Shown: positions 1 through 8,002 of the stretch, piece by piece
Position numbering within the stretch: the first letter of the stretch is position 1
Layout of the letters: every line of letters starts with the position of its first letter
Source of the DNA: Natronospira elongata
Lineage (GTDB): Bacteria > Pseudomonadota > Gammaproteobacteria > Natronospirales > Natronospiraceae
Length of the DNA: 64,000 nt
NCBI RefSeq assembly: GCF_034931365.1
Contig: NZ_JAYGII010000007.1
Location: 35,320-99,319 of the forward strand
Direction: 5' to 3'
Notes under the pieces: generated by a model
Told to the model about the DNA's origin: nothing
The model's database searches: none
What the model saw: only the letters and a program-made list of their open reading frames with translations
Position numbers and translations under genes: made by a program

Positions 1-265
1 ATTCCGGATCCAGGGCCTGGGCAGTTTCCGTGAGCAGGCTGAGCTGGGGAATCAAGGCCACCGCGGCCACACCCTTGAGAACATCGATCACGGCTACCGC
101 CGCGGCAAAACCCTTGCCCCGCGTCCGCAGGGCATTGGTGGCACCGGCATTGCCGCTGCCCTCGCGACGGATATCCGCCCCACCAATCAGCGGGCGCAGG
201 ATCAAGCCCCCCATCACCGAGCCCACAAGGTAGGCGGCCAATACAATAAGCCCCAGTTCCAGCAT
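1..265 (-). CDS. plsY: Glycerol-3-phosphate acyltransferase PlsY (partial, N-terminal 88 residues)
   Basis: PlsY is the integral membrane enzyme that moves an acyl group from acyl phosphate to sn-glycerol-3-phosphate, the first step of phospholipid synthesis in most bacteria. The reverse strand from an ATG at 265 reads MLELGLIVLAAYLVGSVMGG, a first membrane segment, followed by the family signature GSGNAGATNALRTRGK and a second hydrophobic segment. AGGAG lies a few bases upstream of the ATG and supports the start. The gene leaves the window at base 1, so about the last half of a roughly 200-residue protein is missing. It is divergent from ectR, with about 150 bp between the starts. The identification rests on the glycine-rich acyl phosphate/glycerol phosphate motif and is firm. 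Confidence 0.85.
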   Translation of the reverse strand, partial: MLELGLIVLAAYLVGSVMGGLILRPLIGGADIRREGSGNAGATNALRTRGKGFAAAVAVIDVLKGVAAVALIPQLSLLTETAQALDPE

Positions 266-352
266 CAATATCTCCTGCGATCACCAAATGAGGGAAGCTG
301 CAGTTTACCGCCCCGGGGGCCGCCTCCGCCACGGCGCCGACCAGGGCAATAT

Positions 353-387
353 TTTACAGCCGAAATATTTCGGTCTATAATATTTCG
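353..387 (+). promoter_or_regulatory. Sigma70-like promoter of ectR with embedded palindromic operator candidate
   Basis: TTTACA (353-358) and TATAAT (376-381) are separated by exactly 17 bp. The spacer contains the perfect 12-bp palindrome CGAAATATTTCG (361-372), and a second copy of its half, TATTTCG, follows at 381-387 overlapping the -10. A palindrome between -35 and -10 suits repression. EctR1 of methylotrophs is known to bind an AT-rich inverted repeat overlapping the -10 of the ectoine promoter, so this is likely the EctR site; the assignment to EctR is inferred. Confidence 0.65.
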
Positions 388-416
388 CACACAAAATTTT
401 TAGCAGGCAAACCATC

Positions 417-1016
417 TTGCAAGCGACGCCAGATTTTGACAGCACTTCCCGTTACGACGAGCGCATCCTCCGCGCCCTGCGGCGGATCATACGGGCGGTG
501 GATTTCTATAGCCGCCAGCTATCGATGCGCCACAGTCTCACCGGCCCCCAACTGATTTGCTTGCGACAGCTCAAGCAGCACGGTGAGCTGACGCCGGGCC
601 AATTGGCACGTGCGGTCTCACTGAGCCCGGCGACGATCAGCGGCATCCTGGACCGCCTGGAGCGCCGGGGCTATCTGACCCGCAAGCGCCGCGCGGAGGA
701 CAAGCGCCAGGTGCTGGTGGCCTTGACCAAGGCCGGCATGGAGCTGGTTGATCGCACACCTCTCCCCCTCCAGGAGCGCTTCATTCAACGTCTGGCGGAA
801 CTGCCGGAAGCCCGCCAGGCTGAGATTGACCGCGTCTTGCAGCGCATCGTGACCATGATGGAAGCGGAAGAGATTGATGCCGCACCCGTTCTGGCCAGCT
901 GGCCAACCGGTAACGAGACGCCGGAGACGGCCTCGAGACGCCTTGATCAGGCGCCCGGCACAGCTTCCAGTATCGAAGACGACAGCAGCCATGAAGGAAT
1001 CAACGGTAGCCGCTAA
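417..1016 (+). CDS. ectR: MarR-family transcriptional regulator of the ectoine operon (EctR-like)
   Basis: This is a 199-residue MarR-type winged-helix regulator. The recognition region, LTPGQLARAVSLSPATIS (about residues 58-75), is followed by the wing around residues 86-104 with the MarR-typical RRAEDKRQVLVALT. The first in-frame start is a TTG at 417; there is only a weak purine stretch (GCAGG) about 12 nt upstream, so the start is uncertain. The C-terminal 45 residues after the dimerisation helix are low complexity and acidic, making it somewhat longer than typical EctR proteins (about 180 residues). Position directly upstream of the ectoine genes, same strand, and a palindrome inside its promoter suggest it autoregulates and represses the operon. 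Assignment as EctR is by family plus context. Confidence 0.8.
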   Translation: MQATPDFDSTSRYDERILRALRRIIRAVDFYSRQLSMRHSLTGPQLICLRQLKQHGELTPGQLARAVSLSPATISGILDRLERRGYLTRKRRAEDKRQVLVALTKAGMELVDRTPLPLQERFIQRLAELPEARQAEIDRVLQRIVTMMEAEEIDAAPVLASWPTGNETPETASRRLDQAPGTASSIEDDSSHEGINGSR

Positions 1017-1130
1017 GCAGGACCAGCACCCGAACCGGCAGGCTAGAGCATGCCGGGGTCAGCGGGAGAGTGCGGCTGCCTTGAGCAAATCATTCCAGAT
1101 TGAAATAACACTTGACGCAGGAGAGCTGCG

Positions 1131-2345
1131 ATGAGCCTCATCGTTCAAAAATTTGGGGGTTCCTCGGTTGCCGACGAGGACAAGATGCGCCACGTTGCCC
1201 AGCGTATCGTGGAAACCCGCCGCGCCGGGCATCAGGTGGTGGCGGTCGTGTCGGCCATGGGCAAGACCACCAACAACCTCCTCAACATGGCCCGGGATCT
1301 GGCCAAGGATCCGTCCCGCAGGGAACTGGATATGCTGCTTGCCTGTGGCGAGCGCATTTCCATGTCCCTGCTGAGCATGGCCATCCAGGAGCTGGGCGAG
1401 GACTGCATCTCCCTCACCGGCCCCCAAAGCGGCATCCGTACCACCGACAACCACTTCAATGCCCGGATTACCGACGTCAAGGCTGGACGGGTGGAGCGTG
1501 AACTGGAACGTGGCCGGATTGTGGTCGTTGCCGGTTATCAGGGCATGAACAGTCGTGGCGAGGTTACGACCCTTGGTCGTGGCGGTTCCGACACCACGGC
1601 GGTGGCGGTGGCCGCAGGCGTCAATGCCGATCGCTGTGAGATCTACTCCGATGTGGACGGCGTCTACACAGCCGACCCGCGCATTGTTGAGACCGCCCGT
1701 CCCATGCCCGAAATCAGCTATGTCGAGATGACCGAACTGGCCCACCACGGGGCCTCGGTTCTCAACCCACGGGCGGTGGAATATGCCTGGCGCCGTGACG
1801 TGGAGGTCCGTGCTCGCTGCACCTTCAACGATGCCCCCGGCACCATCATCCACGAGCGGGAGGCCGGCGACGAGGCCAAGGTCCTGGGTGTTGCTTGCCA
1901 CAAGGAGTTGATCTGGGTCTCCCTGCGGGGCAAGGACCGGGTCGCTGGCCTGGGCGACAAGGTGCTGAAGGCTATTGAGAAGAATGACATTTTCGTGGAC
2001 GACACCGGCGATGATGGTGAGCGCCGCGATATGCTGATCGCGACTGAAGATATTGCCAATCTGGATATTTTCGCTGATGGCTTACGCGACCAGTTTGACG
2101 ACCGAATCTCGGTCAGCACGGATCTGGGCTCGGTTTCAGCAGTCGGCCTGCACACCGGGGAGGACCCGGACATCCTTCGCAAGGCCGAAGCGGCGCTGGA
2201 ACGAGCCGGAGTCGGTGTCCGGATCAGTTTCACCCGCGAGCATTCCCTGACCTGCCTGGTCGAAGCCGCCCAGGTGGGCGATGCCATGCGAGCCCTGCAT
2301 GCAGTCTTTCTTGAGGATGCCAAGCAGGCTCGGGAGGTGGCATGA
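1131..2345 (+). CDS. ask: Aspartate kinase in the ectoine operon (LysC-type architecture)
   Basis: Phosphorylates L-aspartate to 4-phospho-aspartate, the entry to aspartate semialdehyde, which EctB consumes. The 404 residues open with the kinase motif KFGGSS (7-12), followed by LGRGGSDTTAVAVAAG (148-163) and YSDVDGVYTADPR (172-184); about 265-400 form the paired ACT region. The length and N-terminus resemble LysC-type aspartokinases rather than the roughly 475-residue Ask_Ect class recalled from pseudomonad ectoine clusters. GGAG sits 7 nt before the ATG. The 114-bp gap after ectR holds a small CCGGCA/TGCCGG hairpin and a weak promoter-like TTGAGC-17-AATAAC (1081-1109). The stop overlaps the ectA start by 4 nt (ATGA), so the two are translationally coupled. 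In ectoine producers such a kinase is usually thought to be less feedback-sensitive; that is not visible here. Confidence 0.88.
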   Translation: MSLIVQKFGGSSVADEDKMRHVAQRIVETRRAGHQVVAVVSAMGKTTNNLLNMARDLAKDPSRRELDMLLACGERISMSLLSMAIQELGEDCISLTGPQSGIRTTDNHFNARITDVKAGRVERELERGRIVVVAGYQGMNSRGEVTTLGRGGSDTTAVAVAAGVNADRCEIYSDVDGVYTADPRIVETARPMPEISYVEMTELAHHGASVLNPRAVEYAWRRDVEVRARCTFNDAPGTIIHEREAGDEAKVLGVACHKELIWVSLRGKDRVAGLGDKVLKAIEKNDIFVDDTGDDGERRDMLIATEDIANLDIFADGLRDQFDDRISVSTDLGSVSAVGLHTGEDPDILRKAEAALERAGVGVRISFTREHSLTCLVEAAQVGDAMRALHAVFLEDAKQAREVA

Positions 2346-2890
2346 GCAAGACCGCGACAACCATAGACAGTAAGGACAACAACGTGTCTGAGCAGACTGG
2401 TGACATTATTTACCGCGCCGCCACCGCCGCCGATGGGGGCGTGATGTGGAGGTTCGTGGCGGAAGCCGGGGTGCTGGAACAGAACCCCTCCTACGCTTAT
2501 ATCCTGATGTGCCAACACTTCGGCGATACCTGCCTGGTGGCTGAGCGGGATGGCGAGATGGTGGGTTTCGTACTGGCTTATATCCCGCCCAGACAGGAAG
2601 ACACCATCTTCGTCTGGCAGGTGGGTGTCAGCAAGAAAGTGCGTGGCAAAGGGGTGGGCATGCGCCTGCTCCGCCATCTGATGGCACTGCCGGCATGCCG
2701 AAATGTGCGCTATCTGGAAGCCAGCGTGACGCCGAGCAACAAACCCTCACAGAATCTGTTCCGGGGCTTTGCCAAGAGGTCCGGCACCCAATGCCGCAAG
2801 ATGCCCTTCTTCCCCAGCGAGTTCTTCCCGGAGCCTCACGAGAGCGAACACCTGTACCGGGTCGGCCCGATCGAATGGCCGGAAGCCTGA
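2342..2890 (+). CDS. ectA: L-2,4-diaminobutyric acid acetyltransferase EctA
   Basis: EctA acetylates L-2,4-diaminobutyrate with acetyl-CoA to N-gamma-acetyl-diaminobutyrate, the second ectoine-specific step. The 182 residues form a GNAT fold; the acetyl-CoA pyrophosphate loop is RGKGVG at 101-106, preceded by the family-typical TIFVWQVGVSKKVRG and followed by LEASVTPSNKPSQNLF (125-140). The start overlaps the aspartokinase stop in an ATGA junction, with GGAGGT 4 nt upstream. The first 20 residues are polar and poorly conserved, so translation might begin a few codons later. ectB begins 45 nt after the stop. Cytoplasmic. Confidence 0.93.
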   Translation: MSKTATTIDSKDNNVSEQTGDIIYRAATAADGGVMWRFVAEAGVLEQNPSYAYILMCQHFGDTCLVAERDGEMVGFVLAYIPPRQEDTIFVWQVGVSKKVRGKGVGMRLLRHLMALPACRNVRYLEASVTPSNKPSQNLFRGFAKRSGTQCRKMPFFPSEFFPEPHESEHLYRVGPIEWPEA

Positions 2891-2935
2891 ACTGTTTTTT
2901 GAAACGAATTCCAGATTCTTTTGACCGGAGGACCA

Positions 2936-4216
2936 ATGAGCAACAAGACCATCGACAAATATGAATCCGAAGTGCGCGGCTATTGCCGGACCTTCACCAA
3001 GACCTGGGACACGTCCGAGGGCGCCTGGCTGACCGACACCGAGGGCGAGAAGTACCTGGACTTCTTCGCCGGTGCCGGCGTGCTCAACTACGGACATAAC
3101 CACCCGGCACTGCGCAAGCCGCTGCTGGAGTATGTGGAACGCGGCGGCATCACCCACAGCCTGGACATGTACAGCGCCCCCAAGGAGCGTTTCCTGGAAA
3201 CCTTCAATCAGGTCATCCTGGAACCGCGCAAGATGAACTACAAGGTCCAGTTCCCGGGCCCGACCGGCACCAACGCCACCGAGGCGGCCATGAAACTGGC
3301 CCGCAAGGTGACCGGCCGGACCAACATGGCCTTTTTCACCAATGCCTTTCACGGCATGACGGTCGGCTCCCTGGCGGTGACCGGCAACGAGGGCAAGCGC
3401 CACAGCGCCGCCCAGCCGTTGAGCAATGCCACGCCCATGCCCTTTGACGGCTACATGGGCGAGGGTGTCGACACCCTGGATTACTTCGAGCATGTGCTGG
3501 AAGACCGGGGCAGTGGCGTGGAAATGCCGGCCGGCGTGATCGTCGAGACCGTGCAGGCCGAAGGTGGGGTCAACGTGGCCAGTCGCGAATGGATGGAGCG
3601 TCTGGGCCGAATCTGCAAGAAGCATGGCATCCTGCTGATCATCGACGACATCCAGGTGGGTTGCGGTCGCACCGGCACCTTCTTCAGCTTCGAGGAATGG
3701 GATCTGGACCCGGACATGGTCTGCCTGTCCAAGTCCCTGTCCGCCTACGGCCTGCCCTTCGCAGTAATCCTGCTCAAGCCCGAGCATGACATCTGGGGTC
3801 CGGGCGAGCACAACGGCACCTTCCGCGGTCACAACCTGGCCTTCATCACCGCCACCGCGGCGTTGAAGGAATTCTGGCAGGATGACGCCCTGACCCGCGA
3901 GGTGCGGCGCAAGGGCGAAATCGTGAGGGAGCGCTTCCAGGCCATTGCCGACCGCCATCCGGCCCTCAAGGCCCGTGTCCGCGGTCGCGGCTTCATCTGG
4001 GGCCTGGCCTCCGAGCACAAGGGCCTGGCCGACATGTTCTCGGAAGAGGCCTTCAAGCACGGACTGGTGATCGAGGGTGCCGGGATCGACGATAACGTGG
4101 TCAAGTTCCTCGCCCCGCTGGTCATCGAGGAAGCGGACCTGGTCAAGGGCCTGGACATCCTCGACAAGGTCGCCGAGACCGTCAGCAAGAAACTGGCCGA
4201 GCAGAACGCCGCTTGA
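2936..4216 (+). CDS. ectB: Diaminobutyrate-2-oxoglutarate transaminase EctB
   Basis: PLP-dependent class III aminotransferase that converts L-aspartate 4-semialdehyde and glutamate to L-2,4-diaminobutyrate and 2-oxoglutarate, the first ectoine-specific step. The protein is 426 residues, usual for EctB. The PLP lysine is K266 in CLSKSLSAYGLP, and the conserved IIDDIQVGCGRTG lies at 235-247. A longer in-frame reading begins at 2921, but GGAGG (2927-2931) lies 4 nt before the ATG at 2936 and fixes the start. It follows ectA by 45 nt. A stable hairpin lies in the 244-bp gap before ectC. Confidence 0.95.
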   Translation: MSNKTIDKYESEVRGYCRTFTKTWDTSEGAWLTDTEGEKYLDFFAGAGVLNYGHNHPALRKPLLEYVERGGITHSLDMYSAPKERFLETFNQVILEPRKMNYKVQFPGPTGTNATEAAMKLARKVTGRTNMAFFTNAFHGMTVGSLAVTGNEGKRHSAAQPLSNATPMPFDGYMGEGVDTLDYFEHVLEDRGSGVEMPAGVIVETVQAEGGVNVASREWMERLGRICKKHGILLIIDDIQVGCGRTGTFFSFEEWDLDPDMVCLSKSLSAYGLPFAVILLKPEHDIWGPGEHNGTFRGHNLAFITATAALKEFWQDDALTREVRRKGEIVRERFQAIADRHPALKARVRGRGFIWGLASEHKGLADMFSEEAFKHGLVIEGAGIDDNVVKFLAPLVIEEADLVKGLDILDKVAETVSKKLAEQNAA

Positions 4217-4260
4217 AATAACCGCAACGCATCCCCAGCTTGAAAGCGATGCGCGTGGTC

Positions 4261-4285
4261 GCGGGGGCGGCCCAGCCGTCCCCGC
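4261..4285 (+). other. Stable intercistronic hairpin between ectB and ectC
   Basis: Ten paired bases (GCGGGGGCGG with CCGTCCCCGC, one G-U pair) close a 5-nt CCCAG loop. No T-run follows, so it is not a classical terminator. It could stall or process the message, or protect its 3-prime end, so that ectAB and ectCD levels differ. The surrounding gap (4217-4460) holds no gene I can support. Confidence 0.55.
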
Positions 4286-4460
4286 ACTCTGGATAGCTCA
4301 CAAGCCATCCGCAAGCAGCACCCGGCTGGCACAGCAAGGAACAAGACCGGCCAGCCATTAGTACGGACTCCAGGGCCGCCCTGCGTATCATGAACGGCAG
4401 GCAAGCAGGGCCCTGTGCGCCCGACACGACCACTCACCGGCATATTTGGGAGCCATGACA

Positions 4461-4853
4461 ATGATTGTGAGAAAACTGGATGACATCATCGGTACCGACC
4501 GCGAAGTGGATGGCGGCAACTGGGTCAGCCGCCGTCTGGTCCTGAAGGATGACGGCATGGGCTATTCCGTCCATGACACCATCATCAAGGAAGGCACCGA
4601 AACCCACATTCACTACAAGAACCATCTGGAATCGGTCTATCTGACCGAGGGCGAGGGTGAAGTCGAGACCATCGCGGACGGCAAGATATGGCCCGTCAAG
4701 GCGGGCGAGATCTACATCCTGGACAAGAACGATGAGCACTATCTTCGGGCCAACAAGGGCACCCATATGCGCATGGTCTGTGTCTTCAATCCGCCCATCA
4801 GCGGACGTGAGGTCCATGACGAGCACGGGGTTTATCCGGTAGACGAAGACTGA
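4461..4853 (+). CDS. ectC: L-ectoine synthase EctC
   Basis: EctC is a small metal-dependent cupin that cyclises N-gamma-acetyl-diaminobutyrate to ectoine. The 130-residue protein starts MIVRKLDDIIGTDREV, as EctC proteins do, and carries cupin motifs THIHYKNHLESVYLTEGEGE and later LDKNDEHYLRA. Upstream in-frame TTG (4446) and ATG (4455) codons exist, but GGAG at 4449-4452 is correctly spaced only for the ATG at 4461, and that start also matches family length. ectD follows after 101 nt. The identification is secure. Confidence 0.94.
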   Translation: MIVRKLDDIIGTDREVDGGNWVSRRLVLKDDGMGYSVHDTIIKEGTETHIHYKNHLESVYLTEGEGEVETIADGKIWPVKAGEIYILDKNDEHYLRANKGTHMRMVCVFNPPISGREVHDEHGVYPVDED

Positions 4854-4954
4854 TCCCGAGGCATTTCCAGGACCCGGGGGGCGATTTGCCGCCCGGGCCA
4901 TGAACTTAACACAGAGAGGTAACCAACCAACGACAAGCATAAAGGAGGTCTGTT

Positions 4955-5890
4955 ATGGCAGTAACCGTGCGGGAATTGCATGAAACACGGCAAACCGGCA
5001 CACACACTGACATCTATCCCACCCGGGTCCAGGACGAAGCACGCATCATCCCCCGCAAGGACCCAATTGTTTACGGCGACATCGACGATGGCCCTCTCGG
5101 CCAGCAGGAACTGAGCCGGTACGAAAGGGACGGCTTCCTCTTTCTCACCGGGCTGTTCTCGGAGAGCGAAGTGGAAATGTACCGGCGGGAACTTCGCCGC
5201 CTCGACGCTCGTGCCGACAACAGCAAGCGTCCCGAGGTCATCACTGAGCCGGGCAGCGAGTCCATCCGCTCGATCTTTTCAATCCATCGCAATGACGACC
5301 TCTTCGGGCGGCTGTGCCGGGACCCGCGCGTGCTGGATGTGGCCCAACAACTGCTGGGCTCGGATGTCTATGTCCATCAGAGCCGGGTCAACTACAAGCC
5401 GGGCTTCACCGGCAAGGAGTTCTACTGGCACTCGGATTTCGAGACCTGGCACGCCGAGGACGGTATGCCGCGGATGCGGGCGGTCAGCTGCTCGATTCTG
5501 CTGACAGACAACAAGGCCTTTAACGGGGCCCTGATGCTGATCCCCGGCTCCCATCGGCATTTCATCAGCTGTGTGGGCGAGACCCCGGAGGACAATCATC
5601 TCAGCTCTCTCAAAGCCCAGGAAGTGGGCGTACCGGACCAGGAGAGCTTGAGCTGGCTGGTTCAGCAGGGCGGCATCCATGTTCCGGAGGGGCCGGCGGG
5701 CTCGGTGCTGTTCTTTGAATGCAATACCATGCACGGCTCCAACGGCAACATCACCCCTCTGCCGCGGAGCAACGCCTTCTTTGTCTTCAATAGCATGGAA
5801 AATCGCCTCCAGGCGCCCTACGCCGCGCCCAGGCATCGTCCCCAATGGCTGGCGGAACGTGACCACACCCGGGCCCTGCGCCACCTGTGA
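4955..5890 (+). CDS. ectD: Ectoine hydroxylase EctD
   Basis: EctD is a non-haem iron(II), 2-oxoglutarate-dependent dioxygenase that converts ectoine to 5-hydroxyectoine, a better stress protectant in many organisms. It is 311 residues. The iron triad is visible: H159 and D161 in FYWHSDFETWHAEDGMP, and H260 in NTMHGSNGN. The signature stretch around 157-172 is the one that separates EctD from other phytanoyl-CoA dioxygenase family members. AAAGGAGGT is placed ideally before the ATG. It is the last gene of the operon; a strong hairpin follows the stop by 10 nt. Confidence 0.95.
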   Translation: MAVTVRELHETRQTGTHTDIYPTRVQDEARIIPRKDPIVYGDIDDGPLGQQELSRYERDGFLFLTGLFSESEVEMYRRELRRLDARADNSKRPEVITEPGSESIRSIFSIHRNDDLFGRLCRDPRVLDVAQQLLGSDVYVHQSRVNYKPGFTGKEFYWHSDFETWHAEDGMPRMRAVSCSILLTDNKAFNGALMLIPGSHRHFISCVGETPEDNHLSSLKAQEVGVPDQESLSWLVQQGGIHVPEGPAGSVLFFECNTMHGSNGNITPLPRSNAFFVFNSMENRLQAPYAAPRHRPQWLAERDHTRALRHL

Positions 5891-5900
5891 TCCCGCCACC

Positions 5901-5932
5901 GGCGTGAACCGGCGAAAGGCCTGGTTCACGCC
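5901..5932 (+). terminator. Hairpin after ectD, possible operon end
   Basis: GGCGTGAACC pairs perfectly with GGTTCACGCC; an inner GGC/GCC extends the stem with one bulged base. It lies 10 nt after the ectD stop. No T-tract follows, so it may end transcription weakly or act as a 3-prime stabiliser. Confidence 0.4.
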
Positions 5933-6038
5933 CCTGCCAAACGCCAGTAAACAAGGTAGACTAAGGAACCTCTGATCAATTCATTTGCGCCCGCTGTATG
6001 GGACAAATGATCAGGCGCTGCGAAGAAAGGGGGACGGT

Positions 6039-6923
6039 GTGAGCCTCGTTGATATCATTCTTAATCCCGCGGCAGGGGGCGGGAGAGCCGGCAAATTTCG
6101 AGATTCCATTGACACGCACCTTCGAAGCCTCGACTTCGAGCCCCGCTGGCACCTGACAGAAAGCCCGGGCCACGGCATTGAGCTGGCCAGGGAGGTGGTT
6201 GAGTCCGGCAGCAGGCTATTGGCGACAGCGGGTGGCGACGGCACCCTGTTCGAAGTCATCAATGGTTGCTTACAAAGCGAGGGCCCTTTGCCGGACCTGG
6301 CACTGATTCCCGTGGGGCGCGGTAATGACTTCGCGAAGAGCCTTGGGCTACCCCGTGAATGGGCGGACGCCTGCGACCGGCTGATGCTGGGCACAAAACG
6401 CCGAGTCGACATGGGCCAGTGCAACGACATCTTCTTTGCCAATACCCTGGGAATCGGTCTGGACGCGGATATCGCGGATATTGCATCCCGCCGCCGTTGG
6501 CTGCCCGGTGACACGGCCTATGTTGCTGCCCTTGCTCAGTCGCTGCTGCGGAAACGGCGCCCTCGAGTCTCGGTCAGGCATGACGGGGGCAATCTGGAGC
6601 AGGAAGTGACCTTGATGGTAATCGCCAATGGCTGCTACGAGGGCGGACGATTCAATCTGGCCCCTCATGCAAATATCGAGGACGGGCAACTGGACCTGAT
6701 CATTACGCCGTCGCTCAGTCGGCGCCAGATCATGGCCCTGGCTCCCCTGGTCACTGAAGGCCGTGTAGAAGAAATCGAAGGCTACCAACGCTTCCTGACC
6801 CGGCGGGCAAGCATCCATTTGGATGCGCCCTGCCGCGTCCACGCCGATGGTGAGGTAATCTACCGTCAGGCCCGTCGCCTTGAAATTGGCGTGCTTCCGG
6901 GGGCGCTGACGTTCTTTAGCTAA
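6039..6923 (+). CDS. Diacylglycerol kinase family lipid kinase (YegS/BmrU-like)
   Basis: Probably phosphorylates a lipid with ATP at the inner membrane surface; members act on diacylglycerol, phosphatidylglycerol or sphingoid bases, and the substrate cannot be read from sequence. The 294-residue protein has the N-terminal IILNPAAGGGRAGKF nucleotide-loop motif and the DAGK signature GGDGT at 65-69, followed by the VGRGNDFAKSLGL stretch. I chose the GTG at 6039 because AAGGGGG lies just upstream and the protein then begins at the conserved domain; an in-frame TTG at 5985 would add 18 unconserved residues. It stands alone between the ectoine operon and a convergent hydrolase gene. Confidence 0.8.
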   Translation: MSLVDIILNPAAGGGRAGKFRDSIDTHLRSLDFEPRWHLTESPGHGIELAREVVESGSRLLATAGGDGTLFEVINGCLQSEGPLPDLALIPVGRGNDFAKSLGLPREWADACDRLMLGTKRRVDMGQCNDIFFANTLGIGLDADIADIASRRRWLPGDTAYVAALAQSLLRKRRPRVSVRHDGGNLEQEVTLMVIANGCYEGGRFNLAPHANIEDGQLDLIITPSLSRRQIMALAPLVTEGRVEEIEGYQRFLTRRASIHLDAPCRVHADGEVIYRQARRLEIGVLPGALTFFS

Positions 6924-6978
6924 TCGGCCGAGCCGTCCCTGGTTCTTTTATCGCTGCGCCATGCAGTGACTCAGTGCT

Positions 6979-7812
6979 TCATTTTGCGATGGCCTCGGGC
7001 TCATCCAGCTTCAGGCTCAGACACTTGGCCGACCCCCCCGCCTTGAGGAACTCGCTCAGGGAGGTGGTATGCACCGTAAAGCCAGCTCGCTCCAGCTCTG
7101 AACGCAGGCGGTCGGAACAGTCATGCATGATTACATTCTCGCCAATATTGATGGCGTTACAGGAAAATTCCGCCGCTTCTTCCTCGGTCACCCGGATTCG
7201 GCGCTCAGCCGGCACCCGCGATTCGATTAACTCATTGGAGGCGACATCATAGGCTTGAGGATAGTAAAGCAGCCATCCGCCGGCGAGGGGGCAGAAACAG
7301 GTGTCGATGTGATAGAAGCGCTCATCAACCAGGGTCAGGCTCAGGACGTCGACCCCCAGAAAATCGGCCACGAACTCATGTGCCTCGCGATCGGTGCGGA
7401 AGCCGGAACCGGCCCAGAGCCACTCACCACCCCGGTCAAACAGGGAATCACCGGCACCCTCATAACGCACACCCTCTGGCAGCTCACCCACCTCATAGCC
7501 AATCTTGCGGAAAAACTGGGCGAAATGCCGCTCCTCCGGCTGGCGCTCCTTGTGGGCGAAGCTGGAAACCACGGCCCGCTTCCCGGCAACCGTGCCGGCG
7601 TTGGCGGTGAACACCATATCCGGCACCCCTTCCTGGGGCTCAATCTCGACCACTTCGGCAAAACGCGCCACCAATGCCCTCAAAGCCTGCCACTGGGACA
7701 TCGCCTTCTCCTGGGAAACCTGGTCCTGGTTGCCCTTCATCCAGGGATTGATAGCGTAATTGACGTGGAAATGGTCAGGCGGACACATGAGAATGCGAGT
7801 GGATGTGGACAT
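6979..7812 (-). CDS. Dimethylarginine dimethylaminohydrolase / arginine deiminase-superfamily protein
   Basis: A 277-residue guanidino-group-modifying enzyme with the pentein fold, which includes arginine deiminases, amidinotransferases and DDAHs. Visible family features are ILMCPPDHFHVNYAINPWM near the start, VPDMVFTANAG (63-73), the catalytic His-Asp in FYHIDTCFCPL (168-170) and the C-terminal nucleophile cysteine in GGSAKCLSL (C264). The substrate is unknown: methylarginine, arginine or another guanidine would fit. The ATG at 7812 has a CGGA about 8 nt upstream; an ATG at 7821 has none at proper spacing. A promoter-like sequence lies at 7874-7902. A second, different family member lies at 10551-11498. 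Confidence 0.75.
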   Translation of the reverse strand: MSTSTRILMCPPDHFHVNYAINPWMKGNQDQVSQEKAMSQWQALRALVARFAEVVEIEPQEGVPDMVFTANAGTVAGKRAVVSSFAHKERQPEERHFAQFFRKIGYEVGELPEGVRYEGAGDSLFDRGGEWLWAGSGFRTDREAHEFVADFLGVDVLSLTLVDERFYHIDTCFCPLAGGWLLYYPQAYDVASNELIESRVPAERRIRVTEEEAAEFSCNAINIGENVIMHDCSDRLRSELERAGFTVHTTSLSEFLKAGGSAKCLSLKLDEPEAIAK

Positions 7813-7873
7813 GACGGTCATTCCGTATTGGTGTTATCTGTGGTTACCGCCCAGAGGCCGGCGCAAAGTCGGG

Positions 7874-7902
7874 ATTCTACCCGATTTGCGGAGGTAGTTT
7901 AA
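7874..7902 (-). promoter_or_regulatory. Promoter-like sequence for the DDAH-family gene
   Basis: On the reverse strand TTAAAC (7902-7897) and TAGAAT (7879-7874) are 17 bp apart, about 60 bp before the gene start and after the terminator of the upstream protease gene. Sequence-based only. Confidence 0.4.
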
Positions 7903-7951
7903 GGTGAATGGCTGCAAGACCACCACGGTGGCGGACCCGGTAAGTGATAAA

Positions 7952-7978
7952 GAAACGGCCCGCAATGCGGGCCGTTTC
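7952..7978 (-). terminator. Rho-independent terminator of the subtilase gene
   Basis: A perfect 12-bp stem (GAAACGGCCCGC with its complement) closes a 3-nt loop; read on the reverse strand it is followed by a T-rich run (TTTATC). It lies 24 nt beyond the protease stop codon and separates it from the next reverse-strand gene. Confidence 0.85.
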
Positions 7979-8002
7979 GGTTCAGCACAGACTCGGACTG
8001 GC

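Noticed and set aside
4217..4460. Possible small gene between ectB and ectC
   Set aside because: Frames here run antisense or lack ribosome sites; only the hairpin is supported.
5960..6020. GGAACCTCTGATCA-like motif with nearby CATTTG/CAAATG symmetry as a mobile element end
   Set aside because: Only one short end is visible, with no paired terminal repeat, target duplication or transposase.
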